64,000 nucleotides of DNA from Emmonsiellopsis sp. PD_33 (Eukaryota; Ascomycota; Eurotiomycetes; Onygenales; Ajellomycetaceae). The position numbers and the translations under genes are program-made. The notes beneath the pieces are model-generated. The model made no database searches and was not told the origin of the DNA. It saw only the letters and a list, made by a program, of their open reading frames with translations. Below are positions 48,942 through 59,193 of this stretch, one piece after another (the first letter of the stretch is position 1; every line of letters begins with the position of its first letter). Where the stretch lies: assembly GCA_032988165.1 (NCBI GenBank), contig JANTQF010000071.1, positions 1 through 64,000 on the forward strand. The letters run 5' to 3'.

Positions 48942-50851
48942 ATATTTCCTTTTTTTTTGACATCTTTATGACGGCGTTTTTTTACCCGCTATTTTACAAA
49001 GATCTCCTTTTTGTCTTCATTTTTGAATTTTCTTTTTTTCGATTTTCCCTTTTTTTTTCGAATTTCTTTCTCTTTTTTGTCATGGAATGAATGAATGGAT
49101 GGATGGATGATAGGTGAATATGCTGAAAGGAATTAACTTAATGGTATAGTGTTTTAATCTATGCAAAGGGGGAGAGAGAGGGTGCGAAGAGAAGTGGTTA
49201 GGGAAGAGGATGAGAAAAGGAGAAGGAGGAAGGTTTATACAGCTTCTGGTCTGGTAAATAAATAAAAAAACTAACCATTTAGCTAGCTACATAATAGCTA
49301 GACTAACTAAAGTAATGGTAATTAATTTAAAAGAAAGAGATAAGTTTTAAGGAAGATTTAAAATCTATCATTGTGATGTTTTTTTTTTCTTTTTTTTTCT
49401 TTTTTTTTTTTACTTGATTAATGTTATTATATAGCGAATCAATCCATCTCTCTACTCGCTTTACTCCCTTCCTCCCTGGCCGGGCTCTTATCTTTTTATG
49501 TAGATAGATAGATATGCTATATTTAGCACGAGCCTACGCAGGGTGTGTTTGATGTTTAGATATAGATAGATAGATAGATGAAGATGTGTTAATGGGAATC
49601 ATACATGCATTATCTATCATATTTATTATATAGGTACGGAGTATATATTATCCCACCCTCCTACATAGCTTGGGTACATAAGATAGTCACCATAGATTTA
49701 ACGAAACACTCTCATTTGAAATAACAAGATTTTGTTTTTTTCATCATGGCTTGCTACATACATACCTACCATTACTAATATCTGGGATTGAAGATTGGTT
49801 TATGTCGTGCGTATGTATATAGACCTACCCTACCTACCTGCCCATTGGGATGGATGGATATTTCGTGGGATTGGGAGGGGGAATAGAGGGGGACGGGGGA
49901 AGGTAGTGAGTGCTTGCATGCTTGGTAAATGAACCTCTGGAGGGGGTGGTAGCGGTTTTCAAGCGTGGTCTTTTTGGGGAGGGCTTTTTTTTGGGGGGGG
50001 GTTCCCTTCCTTGTTTCTTGTTGTTGTTCTTGCGGTGGGGTGTAGTTTGTGGGCGTTGATGGATGGATGGTGGGTTTAAGTAAGATATAAATGATGGCAT
50101 GGGAGGTGAGATGGGGCATGTATGCAATCCATTGGACTGCTTTTGATTATGGATGCTTTGGGTGGGTATTACTTTCTCCTTGATGGGGGGCTGGGGTAGG
50201 TTGTTTTTGGTATGAAGTCGGTTGCATGGGCTGTCGATATGTTTATGGATTGGGCGCTGGTGGCATTGATGAGCGGCAAGCTATTGTTGATGGAGCGGGT
50301 GCTGATGATTCCGAGGGGAAGTTGGGATATCCGGTCCGTTGACGATTTCGTTTCGAGTTGCTGTTGTTGGAAGATTGACGAAGAGCCAATTCGGGGATAC
50401 AATTGATTCGAGAGGTAAAAAAGTCCGTTTGAAGGTATGAGAAAGGGGAAAAGAAACGTCTCTGGAAACGTAAATTTCATAGCTCACTCTAAGACAGGTA
50501 AACACCATTTCGCAATTCTCTCCATGAGACAAAAAAAAAATGGGAGAACACAAAAAGGAATAAAAAGAAAAGCCCCCCAAACACACCCCCATCCACCCGC
50601 TTTCACACTATCAAAGACCCATCATATATTGCGCGCTGAAAAACCCCCCTCCATAATTTCGGAGAGTTCTTCATTGCGTAGCAAAGTCATTTCCGTTATT
50701 GCGATATAATTTTTTTTACTTTTCCCTCCGTAGATAGGTGCCTCCCTTTAAGACGTCCTTGCTCGAGTTTGGCATTCATGATTCGATCGTATACGAGGGG
50801 TGTTTTGGTTCGAGATGAGAGCGGATGGATGGATATTGTCAGAGGATTGGT
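48942..50851. other. Convergent intergenic region GDH2 / RPS29
   Basis: No gene is supported. It contains poly-T/C tracts (49381-49410), GATA tetranucleotide runs (49500-49516, 49562-49580), a G-rich patch with GGGGGGGG near 49994, and ATGG repeats. Both the GDH2 and the RPS29 3' untranslated regions and poly(A) sites should lie here. Confidence 0.5.
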
Positions 50852-51404
50852 TCACCGGTACTGTTGGACGGGGTCGATTAGCTGCGGTTTCTTCTTTCAT
50901 TTCCCCCCCATTCCTTGCCGTTCTTATGTAGGGTCGAGAGTTATATCGCAATGGGGGTTGGGTTCGCGATTGGATGGATTTACCTTGATGAAGCCAATGT
51001 CGGAGGCCTTCTCACGGAAGCACTGCAGCAGAGAAAAAGAAGAAGTTAGCCAACGGATCCTTCCATATACATGTTGGGTATGTAAATTGAGGGTTAACTA
51101 ACCTGACGGCAGACAAGCAGACCGTACTTGCGGATCAGACCGGCCTTGTGTGCGCAGACGCGGCTATAATTCAAGAAACATTCCCACATCAGCAAAAATC
51201 CATTCCATCCTTTCCTTCATAGCTCCTTGTATCTCCTCAAAATTCTCCTCTTCTCTGTCTTTCTTTCCAATCCCTTCCCAGCATATCCGCTGCCCAATCC
51301 CAATTCCCAATTCCCCAATGCAGAGACGGAGTCAAAGCTTACCACTGGCGGCTTCCCTTGCCATAGGTCCTGGGGCGACTGTAGTAAACGGACTCGTGCG
51401 TCAT
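50852..51404 (-). CDS. RPS29: 40S ribosomal protein S29 (uS14)
   Basis: Small zinc-binding protein of the cytosolic 40S subunit head. Four exons on the minus strand, 51404-51343, 51163-51103, 51022-50984 and 50860-50852, give exactly the 56 aa usual for eukaryotic S29. The product starts MTHESVYYSRPRTYGKGSRQ and ends DIGFIKYR. The zinc ligands are two CxxC pairs, at residues 21/24 (QCRVC) and 39/42 (VCRQC). The first splice sits inside the first zinc Cys codon (TG plus C). The last exon is only 9 nt (Tyr-Arg-stop), placed by a CCAACAG acceptor after a 123-bp intron. All junctions follow GT-AG. Confidence 0.93.
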
Positions 51405-53506
51405 GGTGAAAGCGGCGGGTGGGTGACGGGGGAAAAGGTCGTCGTTGTCGTCGGCTGGGTGTCGTCGAGGGAGGCGGAGTGGTTGCGGTCGGAGCTGGCT
51501 GGTGGAGTTGGTTTTTTGTATCGCGGTTTCTGTGTGCTTTCCGGCATCGAGGGCTTAGGTAAGCGGCAGCCGGCACGCTGACTGGCTGCCGGCTTTAGCG
51601 ATGACGCTAGGCCGGATCGGGGCGCTGGGATTTGATATCACGTGATGGGTTTACACTGCGATGAACAGAAGCGAAGACAGCGCGCTTTGGGCGTTGAGCT
51701 GGTTACCAGAAATGGGAGAGGCAGTGAATGTAGTAGTATTTGTGCATGTTTCACGGATTGCTCCCAATGATTGTGTTTGATTCGGGTGGTGAGAGCTCTC
51801 CTTTCCTGTTCTCCAGCGGTCCGGAATGGGAAGTAGGGTTTGTGCCCTATCTTCATGTGGGGGAAGGCGCTAGGCCCGAAGCAGCCTAGACCTCCCGCGA
51901 GTAGTTCATGACATTTCTCCCATCAATGCGCCGTCGTTAATTAATTCAAACTCGCCAGTCCGCGAATGTCACAGGCGGGCTGAGAACACTCTCATGGTGG
52001 GCGGGATTGACATGCCTGGCTATCCAGTATGCGCGGAAACTAATGGCGTCTGCGGGGGCTGAAGAACGCGGTTGGAGTGCCAGGGAGACCATCCAAATAT
52101 ACATCTGGGCCATCCTCAACTGAATTCAAAGCGCCCATCCAATTGTGCCGGAGAATGCCAAAAATCTGCTGGTTTGCCTAGACGGGGCGGAATATACCAT
52201 GGAGACCACCATGGATCGTCAAATTCAAATCCTTCCCGCCTCGAGCCCCAGGATGTTTGCCTGCGTTGGGCGATGTGCCAACCCTTGATGCGTTTCGGTC
52301 CAGTCCAGGATACACAGATCATGTTTCCGCTGCCGACGGGGCCACGTGCGGTCCGTGAACTTCCAGGAGACATTGTCTGACGCGGATAGAACTGCCCAGA
52401 GGGAATCGACGCGGTCCTTGGCGAGTGGCTTTTCGATGGCGTGGACAAACAAAGGCTTTCTGCCGCTGGGCTTGGTGTGCCTATAACTCACTCCTGGCTA
52501 TCGGGCATAGCTTACCTATTCTTGACGGATATCTGGTTAGAGGCTGGCCCAATTCTCGGCGTTGTTTACGTGCTTTGCGACCCTTAGAAGTCACAGCCTC
52601 ACAGGGGAACAAATCACTATGGAACACCACACCACCAACTAACGGACAGCAGCAAGGGGAGGGGAAACAAAACCAACCAAACACCGCGATATGGCTAATA
52701 TAATCACAGCCCTAGACACAGCCAGGGTCAACAAGCGCCCTGGATTGTTGTTGTTGCTGTGAAACCAAAAATGGGTGTGGCCGCTGCCCCTAATTTCTCA
52801 ACAATGGCGTCTCTGCAGCTGAAACCTGTGCCCGCGGTTCCCCCCAGACTGACTGCAACAACCTCTGCATCTCCCAGCCTCGTCTCCCCCGTCTCTCTCC
52901 TCCTGTTCGGTGGTCGCAAACCATTTATCCAGTGTTGTCCGCCGCTGTTTTGATAATCCAAACCCTCTATCCCATCCGAGTCCTCACGGTAAGCTGCTGC
53001 TGCTTTTCAGTTTGTCGCGGAGGATACGAGTGAGCAGGGTTCGGCCACTTGATTGCGTATCCCACCTCCACAAACCAACCTGCCTGGCATCAATATCACA
53101 ATAAATCCTCTCTGTGCATCTGGTTTTCTGTTGTTATTGCTTTCGCGCTTTTATCGAATCATTTGTCGTCTGTCCATCTCTTACATCTCCCAAAGCTACC
53201 TGTTCTATCACATGCACACCTATCTGGGACATCTCTGACGTGCTTGCGGCGCATAACCTCCCTCCCACGGCGCAATCCCCAACTTTCTCTCCATTGTTGA
53301 AATACACGCGACTCAGACGCCCGCATTCTAACAGATATTGCAGATAACCTTAAACTCGCCTTCGTCGCGTCCTGGGGAGACGTACATCATATCCCAACTT
53401 GCATATCAGTAGTCAATCAACAGGGACCTTGCTATCAAACAGTCCCTTCTGTCCACCCGACAACAGCACCCCTCAAAGCCACCCATTCCCCAAACCACAG
53501 AAAACA
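51405..53506. other. Divergent intergenic region RPS29 / H1-like gene
   Basis: This 2.1-kb region must hold both promoters. Minus-strand open frames at 52116-52448 and 52225-52491 look somewhat protein-like (KPLFVHAIEKPLAKDRVDSL) but belong to no family I recognise and have no clear start or splice context. A C/T-rich stretch before 53507 resembles a fungal transcription start region or long 5' leader. Confidence 0.45.
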
Positions 53507-53866
53507 ATGGCAGTCACCCGTGGCTCGACCGGAAATGCGCGCCCCCGCGTCCTCCAACCCATCTCCACCTCCCCCTCTTCGAAAAAGCGTCGCAACGCCG
53601 GCGCGAAGCCCAAGGCCGCCGACGATACAAAGGCCAAAGCGAGCTCGTCCAAACGAGGCCCAAAACCAAAGACATCGACCGGTGCAGGCGTCACGAAGAA
53701 AGTGAAGGCTGCGAAGTCCAAGGTTGAAGGTGCCGTTGCGAAGGCCGCAGGAAAAGCTGCCAAGGATCCCGCTACGAAGAAGGGCGCAAAGGCCAGTAAG
53801 AAGGCTGAAGCTAATGCGCATGCTGCTCCTGTTCCTGCGGCGACGGAGATTGCGGCAGCGCCTTGA
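53507..53866 (+). CDS. Lys/Ala-rich basic protein, histone-H1-tail-like
   Basis: A single-exon gene of 119 aa starting MAVTRGSTGNARPRVLQP after an A-rich context (AAAACA before the ATG). Almost the whole body is Lys/Ala/Pro/Ser with repeats such as KKVKAAKSK and KGAKASKKAEA, and SSKKRRNAG and SSKRGPKPK basic clusters. There is no globular winged-helix H1 domain and no HMG box. Composition suggests nuclear, DNA- or RNA-binding function like the C-terminal tail of linker histones; this is inference from composition. Codon choice is GC-rich and unlike random sequence, supporting a real gene. The C-terminal 20 residues are Ala/Pro-rich without Lys. Confidence 0.7.
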   Translation: MAVTRGSTGNARPRVLQPISTSPSSKKRRNAGAKPKAADDTKAKASSSKRGPKPKTSTGAGVTKKVKAAKSKVEGAVAKAAGKAAKDPATKKGAKASKKAEANAHAAPVPAATEIAAAP

Positions 53867-55137
53867 ACGATACTCCATCCTATGACTTGATTGCTCCAGA
53901 GGGGATATGAGTGGTGTTGTTTAACTCGAATGCAATCAATGAGGTTTTTGAGTTTCTAGCCGATTTTTGCCTGTGCGATCGATCTACCGATGTTACAGAT
54001 TCTCTTTCCCTTATGTTTTCTACTGATTTCGTATCTTCCCCTGCTGCTTCTTTCGTTGACTGGCTCGTTTCCTGCATGATCTTTTATCCCTTTTACCTTT
54101 GATATCTGCACTGTATATTGTATTTGCGCGTGGGGTGAGCAGGTTTGGGCAATTTTTTTTCGTCTTCTTCTTCTGTGCCAGGGAAATTTCTATGGGATTC
54201 AGTTTATTGATTTATTGATTTCTTGTTTCTTTTCTCCTTTTGAGTTAGTTTGTTTTTAATTATTTGAGATTCATAATTACCTAGGTGCCTATGCAGTGGT
54301 ATTATTCAGCTATTATGCCATGGTTCAAATGTGTGCTAACTATTACCTCTAGGTACTTCCACTTAGTTCTCATGTTTTATTTTTGTTTCTATAAATGGAT
54401 GAGTAAATGGTGCCCTCTGCCCCTTAAATTTTTATAGTACTGTACATAGACAGGCCTACATGTATTCGCCAAATAAATACCTGGAAGGATGATGAGAAAG
54501 CAAACGCCCGGGGGCCGGTTTCTTTTACTCTTATCATAAAGAGTTACATGTGGGCTCCTTGATCTATCTTACTATATATATACATTTCCCCCTCCGGCCC
54601 CCTTTTTTTTGCCCTAGACCCATTATTCTTAAAAGATGCCCTCCCACATAACATACGGCCTAACAAACTGGCCTTGATTATTTATCTCCGGACTTCGAAA
54701 TTCCCACAGATGTATTTCCAAACAAAAAATACAAATACAGCCCAATCTCTTCTTCAAATTATCGCACATGGCTCTTTTTTTTCCCTTCCTGCACTCGACA
54801 ACAAGCATGATGAAACGACCCGGGCAAATGCAGAGGGAAAAAAAAGGATATTGGACTTGACACCTGAAAGAAATATACAGAACACCGATATATGAAGGGG
54901 CACAATTCAATCAATAATCCACTCTATGTAGGTGCCCATAGCCATAAATGCCACTGTACTGTACAATTCATAGTTAAATTTTACTCTTGCATCAGCCGAG
55001 GATGAAGGGGGAAAATAGATAAATAAAAAGATAAGCCAGAGAGACAAACAACATGCAAGAAGGTAAATTGCTCCAGAGCCTCGTTGGTAGAGGCCCCTGG
55101 TTATATCCATCCGTTAACAATCCTGGAGGTTTGTAGC
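53867..55137. other. Convergent intergenic region
   Basis: This lies between the 3' ends of the H1-like gene (plus) and the PPR-type gene (minus). It is T-rich on the left and A-rich on the right, as expected for two 3' untranslated regions. Short frames at 53911-54102 and 54629-54910 show no protein features. No gene is supported. Confidence 0.5.
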
Positions 55138-57704
55138 TCATCGCCTCGAGCTATTCGCAGCCCACTCATACCTGGACGTGTCCAATATCTGAGACCGGTA
55201 GATCGATCTGTCAATGTTAAATGTGCGCTTTCCATCCTCATCCGTTTCGGACCCGATCTTTCTTTCGAGCTCATCCCATAGGCTGGGGTAGGATTTTTTC
55301 GCCCAGGACTCGGCTTGATCTCTCCAGTGCTGGGTTGGAATGGTGTTGTAAAGGGCACCGATCCTGGGGGCGGGGAAGGATTAGTGAATGGATCTTAGAA
55401 AGAAATAGGAGTATGAGAGAGAGAGAAAGGGAGGTTGGTTACATACGTGAAGGTTGTGGGAAGACTTCCGGTCTGTAGCTCCATGGCAGTAACAGCGTCC
55501 ACCGCGCGTTCAAGCTCGCCGTGACTACCCAATGCACAGATGTAGCCGTTGTATACCCTACTATTAATATCAATGCCGAGAGCTTTCAGCTTCTCGACCA
55601 TCCTGGTAGCCTCTGCAACGCCGTTGTGGTATTTCTCGCACACCCGGAAGAATAGCTCCAAAGTGTGATCGTTGGGCCCCTGCTTCGAAGCTAGAATATC
55701 TTTGAAAAATTCCATTGCCTGCTCGGGTGAGCCACACTCGCTGTAAGCCAGCATAAGACTGTTCAGTATGTCGGTAGTCAATTCCACTTCGAGGTCGAGT
55801 TTCAACATGTTGTGTACAAGGAAAACGCCGTCAGCGTCAGCGGCACCAGCGAGTTCATGGAGGCATATCGCGTATGTTTGAGCCTTGGGGCGGTGGTTTC
55901 GATCGGTTCTCTGGCGCATGTGTCCAAACACTAAAACTCCGAGGTCTGAGCGCTGCCGCTTAAAAAAGTTGGACATGATATCGGTTCTTATTGTAACAGG
56001 GGTCTTTGGGAAAATTTCGTTTAACAGTTTGTATGCTTCCCATGCGTTCCCGACGGACACGGAGAAGTCGTTAATATATCGTAGAAATGCTCCTCGGATT
56101 TGCCACTGTTCCTCGACCCCATAAGAGCTAACTATTGGTTTCAAGAATTCAGACACACCTTCCACGTCGTGGCGGCCGAGCAACATTTGACAAAGCGATC
56201 CCGCAGCTCCTGCATCAAGGCGTCCATCTATTTCGAGGAGCCTATCGATGAAAGCTAGGACCATGTCATCGTCATCCTCAAGATTGACGTGTTTTCCGGA
56301 ACAGAGTTGCGCCACAATTTTGTTCCGTAAAGCAATATTTCTCTGCTCCGTCAGGCGATTTGGATCGATTTCTTCAAATAGAGAAATCGCGCCAGCGACA
56401 TCCCCGGTCTGCACCCGAGAACTCACCCTCAACATGTATGTATGTTCGTCCGGTAGCAAACTCAGGGACTCTGCAAGCGCAAAATACTCTTCCACGGAGT
56501 CGAATCTATGGATATCGTGCATATATTCCATGATAGAGTTGAAAGCAGACATGTTCAAAGAGGAAAGTACTCCGGGGACTTCCGAACGCATCCTTTTCAG
56601 TTCTTTCACGACGCTGCCAACCCCGTCTCCCTCTGCAGCTGCTAGAAGCAGGAGGACATTAAGAACCTCCGGGGTTAGTTTTTCTCGAAGAGCTTGGTTT
56701 TGTCCAACGCGTAGAAGATTCAACCGCGCCCACCTCGACGAACCATGTCGAATCGCAAGGTGTGCGGCAGCAACCGTAGAAGTGGTCGTGGGTTGTAAAC
56801 CCATACGCAAACAATTTTCATAGAGAATTTTAGTTGCCTCCCAATGGCCATCATCAGCCACAGCCGAGACCATTGTCTCATAATCTTCGTTGCCAAGTTT
56901 AATCCCAACTTGCTGCATTTTTCGTAGGACCGAAGTGATGACAGCAGCTTGCTGATTTGTGGACCCCATTCTAATTTCCTTCAAAAGTCCCCTAACAACG
57001 GCTATCCAGGGGAGTATTCCTTTCTCGCCAAGAACGGAGTCCCAGAACCTTTCGACGGCATCTAATGCTTCAGCAGACGATCCCGTGGCAGACAACAAGA
57101 CTATGTACGAATATAACGTATCCACATTAGGAGCGGAGGCCGAGGAGTTTTTCTCAAGTTTGGAGCGGATCTTCTCGAAAACAGATCTTGCAAGGGAGTT
57201 CACATTTCCTCGAGCATTGGTTTCCCATTCTGATTGGGATAGCACAGTCAAGATATCTTCGAGTTGCGATATACTCAAATCCCACTCCGTCTTCCCAGTC
57301 CTCTGTCCTCTGCTTAAGTGGTCAAACGTCTTCCGTAAAAACTTTCCTTGGACGGGTGTTAGAACTGTAGGGTTCTCGAGCCGATACTGAATGAAAGAAT
57401 CGAATGCCGTGGCAAGGACGTGTGGCGGGGGAGGGCGGGTGTTCTGGTCGGCCGCATTGACCAACTGCATCATCTGTGCAGCACCGCGATCCGCATTGTA
57501 AGCGCTGGAATTTTGGGATTTGGAGGCCGCGTGCGGGATGGTGGGGAACGAGAAAAGAGATCTCCGTTGGGTTCTGTGAGGGCACTGGCATCGGGCAGCG
57601 CGAGGAGAGGGTGGCCACGCGGGCAGCGCGAGGGACCGGATGTGGCTATATGGTTTGTTCTCCACGACAGCACGGAGAGCTCTTTGGGAGATATGGGATC
57701 GCAT
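55138..57704 (-). CDS. Mitochondrial PPR-type protein, CIA84-like
   Basis: An 827-aa helical-repeat protein probably imported into mitochondria. Two exons: 57704-55447 and 55363-55138, with an 83-bp intron (GTATGT donor, CCCCCAG acceptor, phase 2). The ATG at 57704 opens a basic, Ser/Arg-rich presequence (MRSHISQRALRAVVENKPYS). The body is all helical with 35-residue-like repeats, clearest at DILNSLMLAYSECGSPEQAM, then NDHTLELFFRVCEKY and SRVYNGYICALGSHGELERA. After the splice the end reads TIGALYNTIPTQHWRDQAES, then ends WAANSSRR. The RPPPPHVLATAF block and overall size recall fungal complex I intermediate-associated protein 84, an assembly factor for respiratory complex I; other fungal mitochondrial RNA-binding PPR proteins are the alternative. 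Confidence 0.8.
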
Positions 57705-58128
57705 GATTGCTGGTTCGAATCTACACACATAGCAGGTTAATATCCGCTAGTCTTGCCGCCGGAGGGAGGTAGATAGCTATGCAGCAGAGCTCACCATATA
57801 CGCATCTTCAACACACAAGGCGAGCTTGATCAGCTGGGTATCTGTTGCGCGGGCATAAAGGGAGAATGGGCAGGACGGGAACAGCAGCCAGGAAGCCTCA
57901 ATCACAGGCAATTGATCAAGGAGACATGCTGATGGCACCGGATGGTCGAGCTGTGATTTTTTGGCGGCGGAGAAGGTGAAGTCGAAGTCGCGGGTTGCGG
58001 GTCTTGGCAGCCCAGAACAGCGCCAATTTCTTCGGCTTCAACTTCTGCGGTCCAACTCCAGCTCCCGCTTCAACGTCTCTCACAGCCAACGGCCAGCGTC
58101 TTGTCCCTCGTCTGTCTGCGCGCACACA
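57705..58128. promoter_or_regulatory. Bidirectional promoter of two mitochondrial genes
   Basis: Only 424 bp separate the start codons of the PPR-type gene (minus) and bS18m (plus), both predicted mitochondrial. Shared control is plausible but no specific factor site was recognised. The region contains no further gene. Confidence 0.55.
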
Positions 58129-58836
58129 ATGGCGTCCAGAATACCCTCCATATCCCCGTCTCTGCGACAGCTCCTCCCCCAGAGACCCGCCCTGGACGCA
58201 GCCCAGCAACGATGCAATTCTTCCTACAGCTTCGCCCAAGGTGTGCAATTGCGGCCCATCCCCCCCCCCCCCCCCCGCCGATTCGTATTACTGGGACGAT
58301 GGCTAATAATCCTATAGAGCGAATGACCCGGCAACGAGAGATAAAACATGCCTTAAAGCAGAAATTCGCGGAGGCAACGATGCAGAACGAACGGGCTCGA
58401 GCCCTGGAAAGGCAGCAGAAACGCCAATGGAAAAGGGGGGATGTATACGCTCCACATGATATGAGTCCGCAAGAAATGATGAACTGGCAGAAGAAGAAGA
58501 GTCCGTCAAAGGACGCTTTCGACGCGCTCTCTCTGAATCCGCTGCATCTGTACAAGGCATGTCTACAGCCCCCCATATCCTTCCTTTCCCTGGTGGCATC
58601 ATCTAACATCGTCTTGTCCCACCTTTTAGAACTTCTCAATCATGTCCGAATACATGACCGAAATGGGCCGCATCAGACACTCGTCGGAAACCGGACTACG
58701 GCCTGTCAACCAGCGCAAGATCTCCAAGGCGATCCGAAGGGCCGTGGGTTTGGGGCTCATGCCTAGTGTTCACAGACACCCAGAAATCCTTGCTGCCATG
58801 GCGAGGTCGAGGATGAGCAGGGGGCTTGTTCCATGA
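58129..58836 (+). CDS. RSM18: Mitochondrial small-subunit ribosomal protein bS18m
   Basis: A component of the mitochondrial ribosomal small subunit, 185 aa. Three exons: 58129-58240, 58318-58556 and 58630-58836. The first intron (GTGTGC...CCTATAG, phase 1) contains a run of 16 C at 58261-58276. The second joins YK to NFSIMSEYM only if its donor is GC (AAG/GCATGT) with acceptor TTTTAG, so it is a GC-AG intron. The N-terminus is a Ser/Arg/Gln-rich presequence (MASRIPSISPSLRQLLPQRP), followed by a long basic helix (REIKHALKQKFAEATMQNER). The bS18 core is in the last exons: LYKNFSIMSEYMTEMGRIRH, then GLRPVNQRKISKAIRRAVGL and GLMPSVHRHPEIL. Confidence 0.9.
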
Positions 58837-59193
58837 AAGGCGTGCAGGAGCGGGCGTTGGGAATCTTGGGTTTTTTGAGTGGCCGGTCCTTAACAGCGAA
58901 ATAGATTTACACCGTGTACCATAGTATTTGTAGATAGCAATTGTGCTATTATGCTCTCTTGTTTATTCCAATCTAGGTGATTCAGGAGACTTCTTGTCCG
59001 GGGATTAAATACATAGTTGTGTCCTGCCCGTCTGTTGCCCTAGACAGCGTCAGCCAACCCCACCATCACCACCATCAAGTTTCAGCTCCGTTGCATAGTA
59101 CTCTTTACACAACACCCTCGTTCTCCCGCAGCCCCTACTTTGCAGAAACATAGAATCATTGGGTTCATCATTCCCTTAGATACCGCGCGCGAC
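58837..59193. other. Short intergenic region RSM18-AIP1
   Basis: A 357-bp gap between tandem plus-strand genes. It should hold the RSM18 3' untranslated region and the AIP1 promoter. No other feature is seen. Confidence 0.5.

Noticed and set aside
49500..50110. GATA and ATGG tandem runs considered as a CRISPR-like or regulatory array.
   Set aside because: They are short irregular microsatellites without spacers, in a eukaryotic genome.
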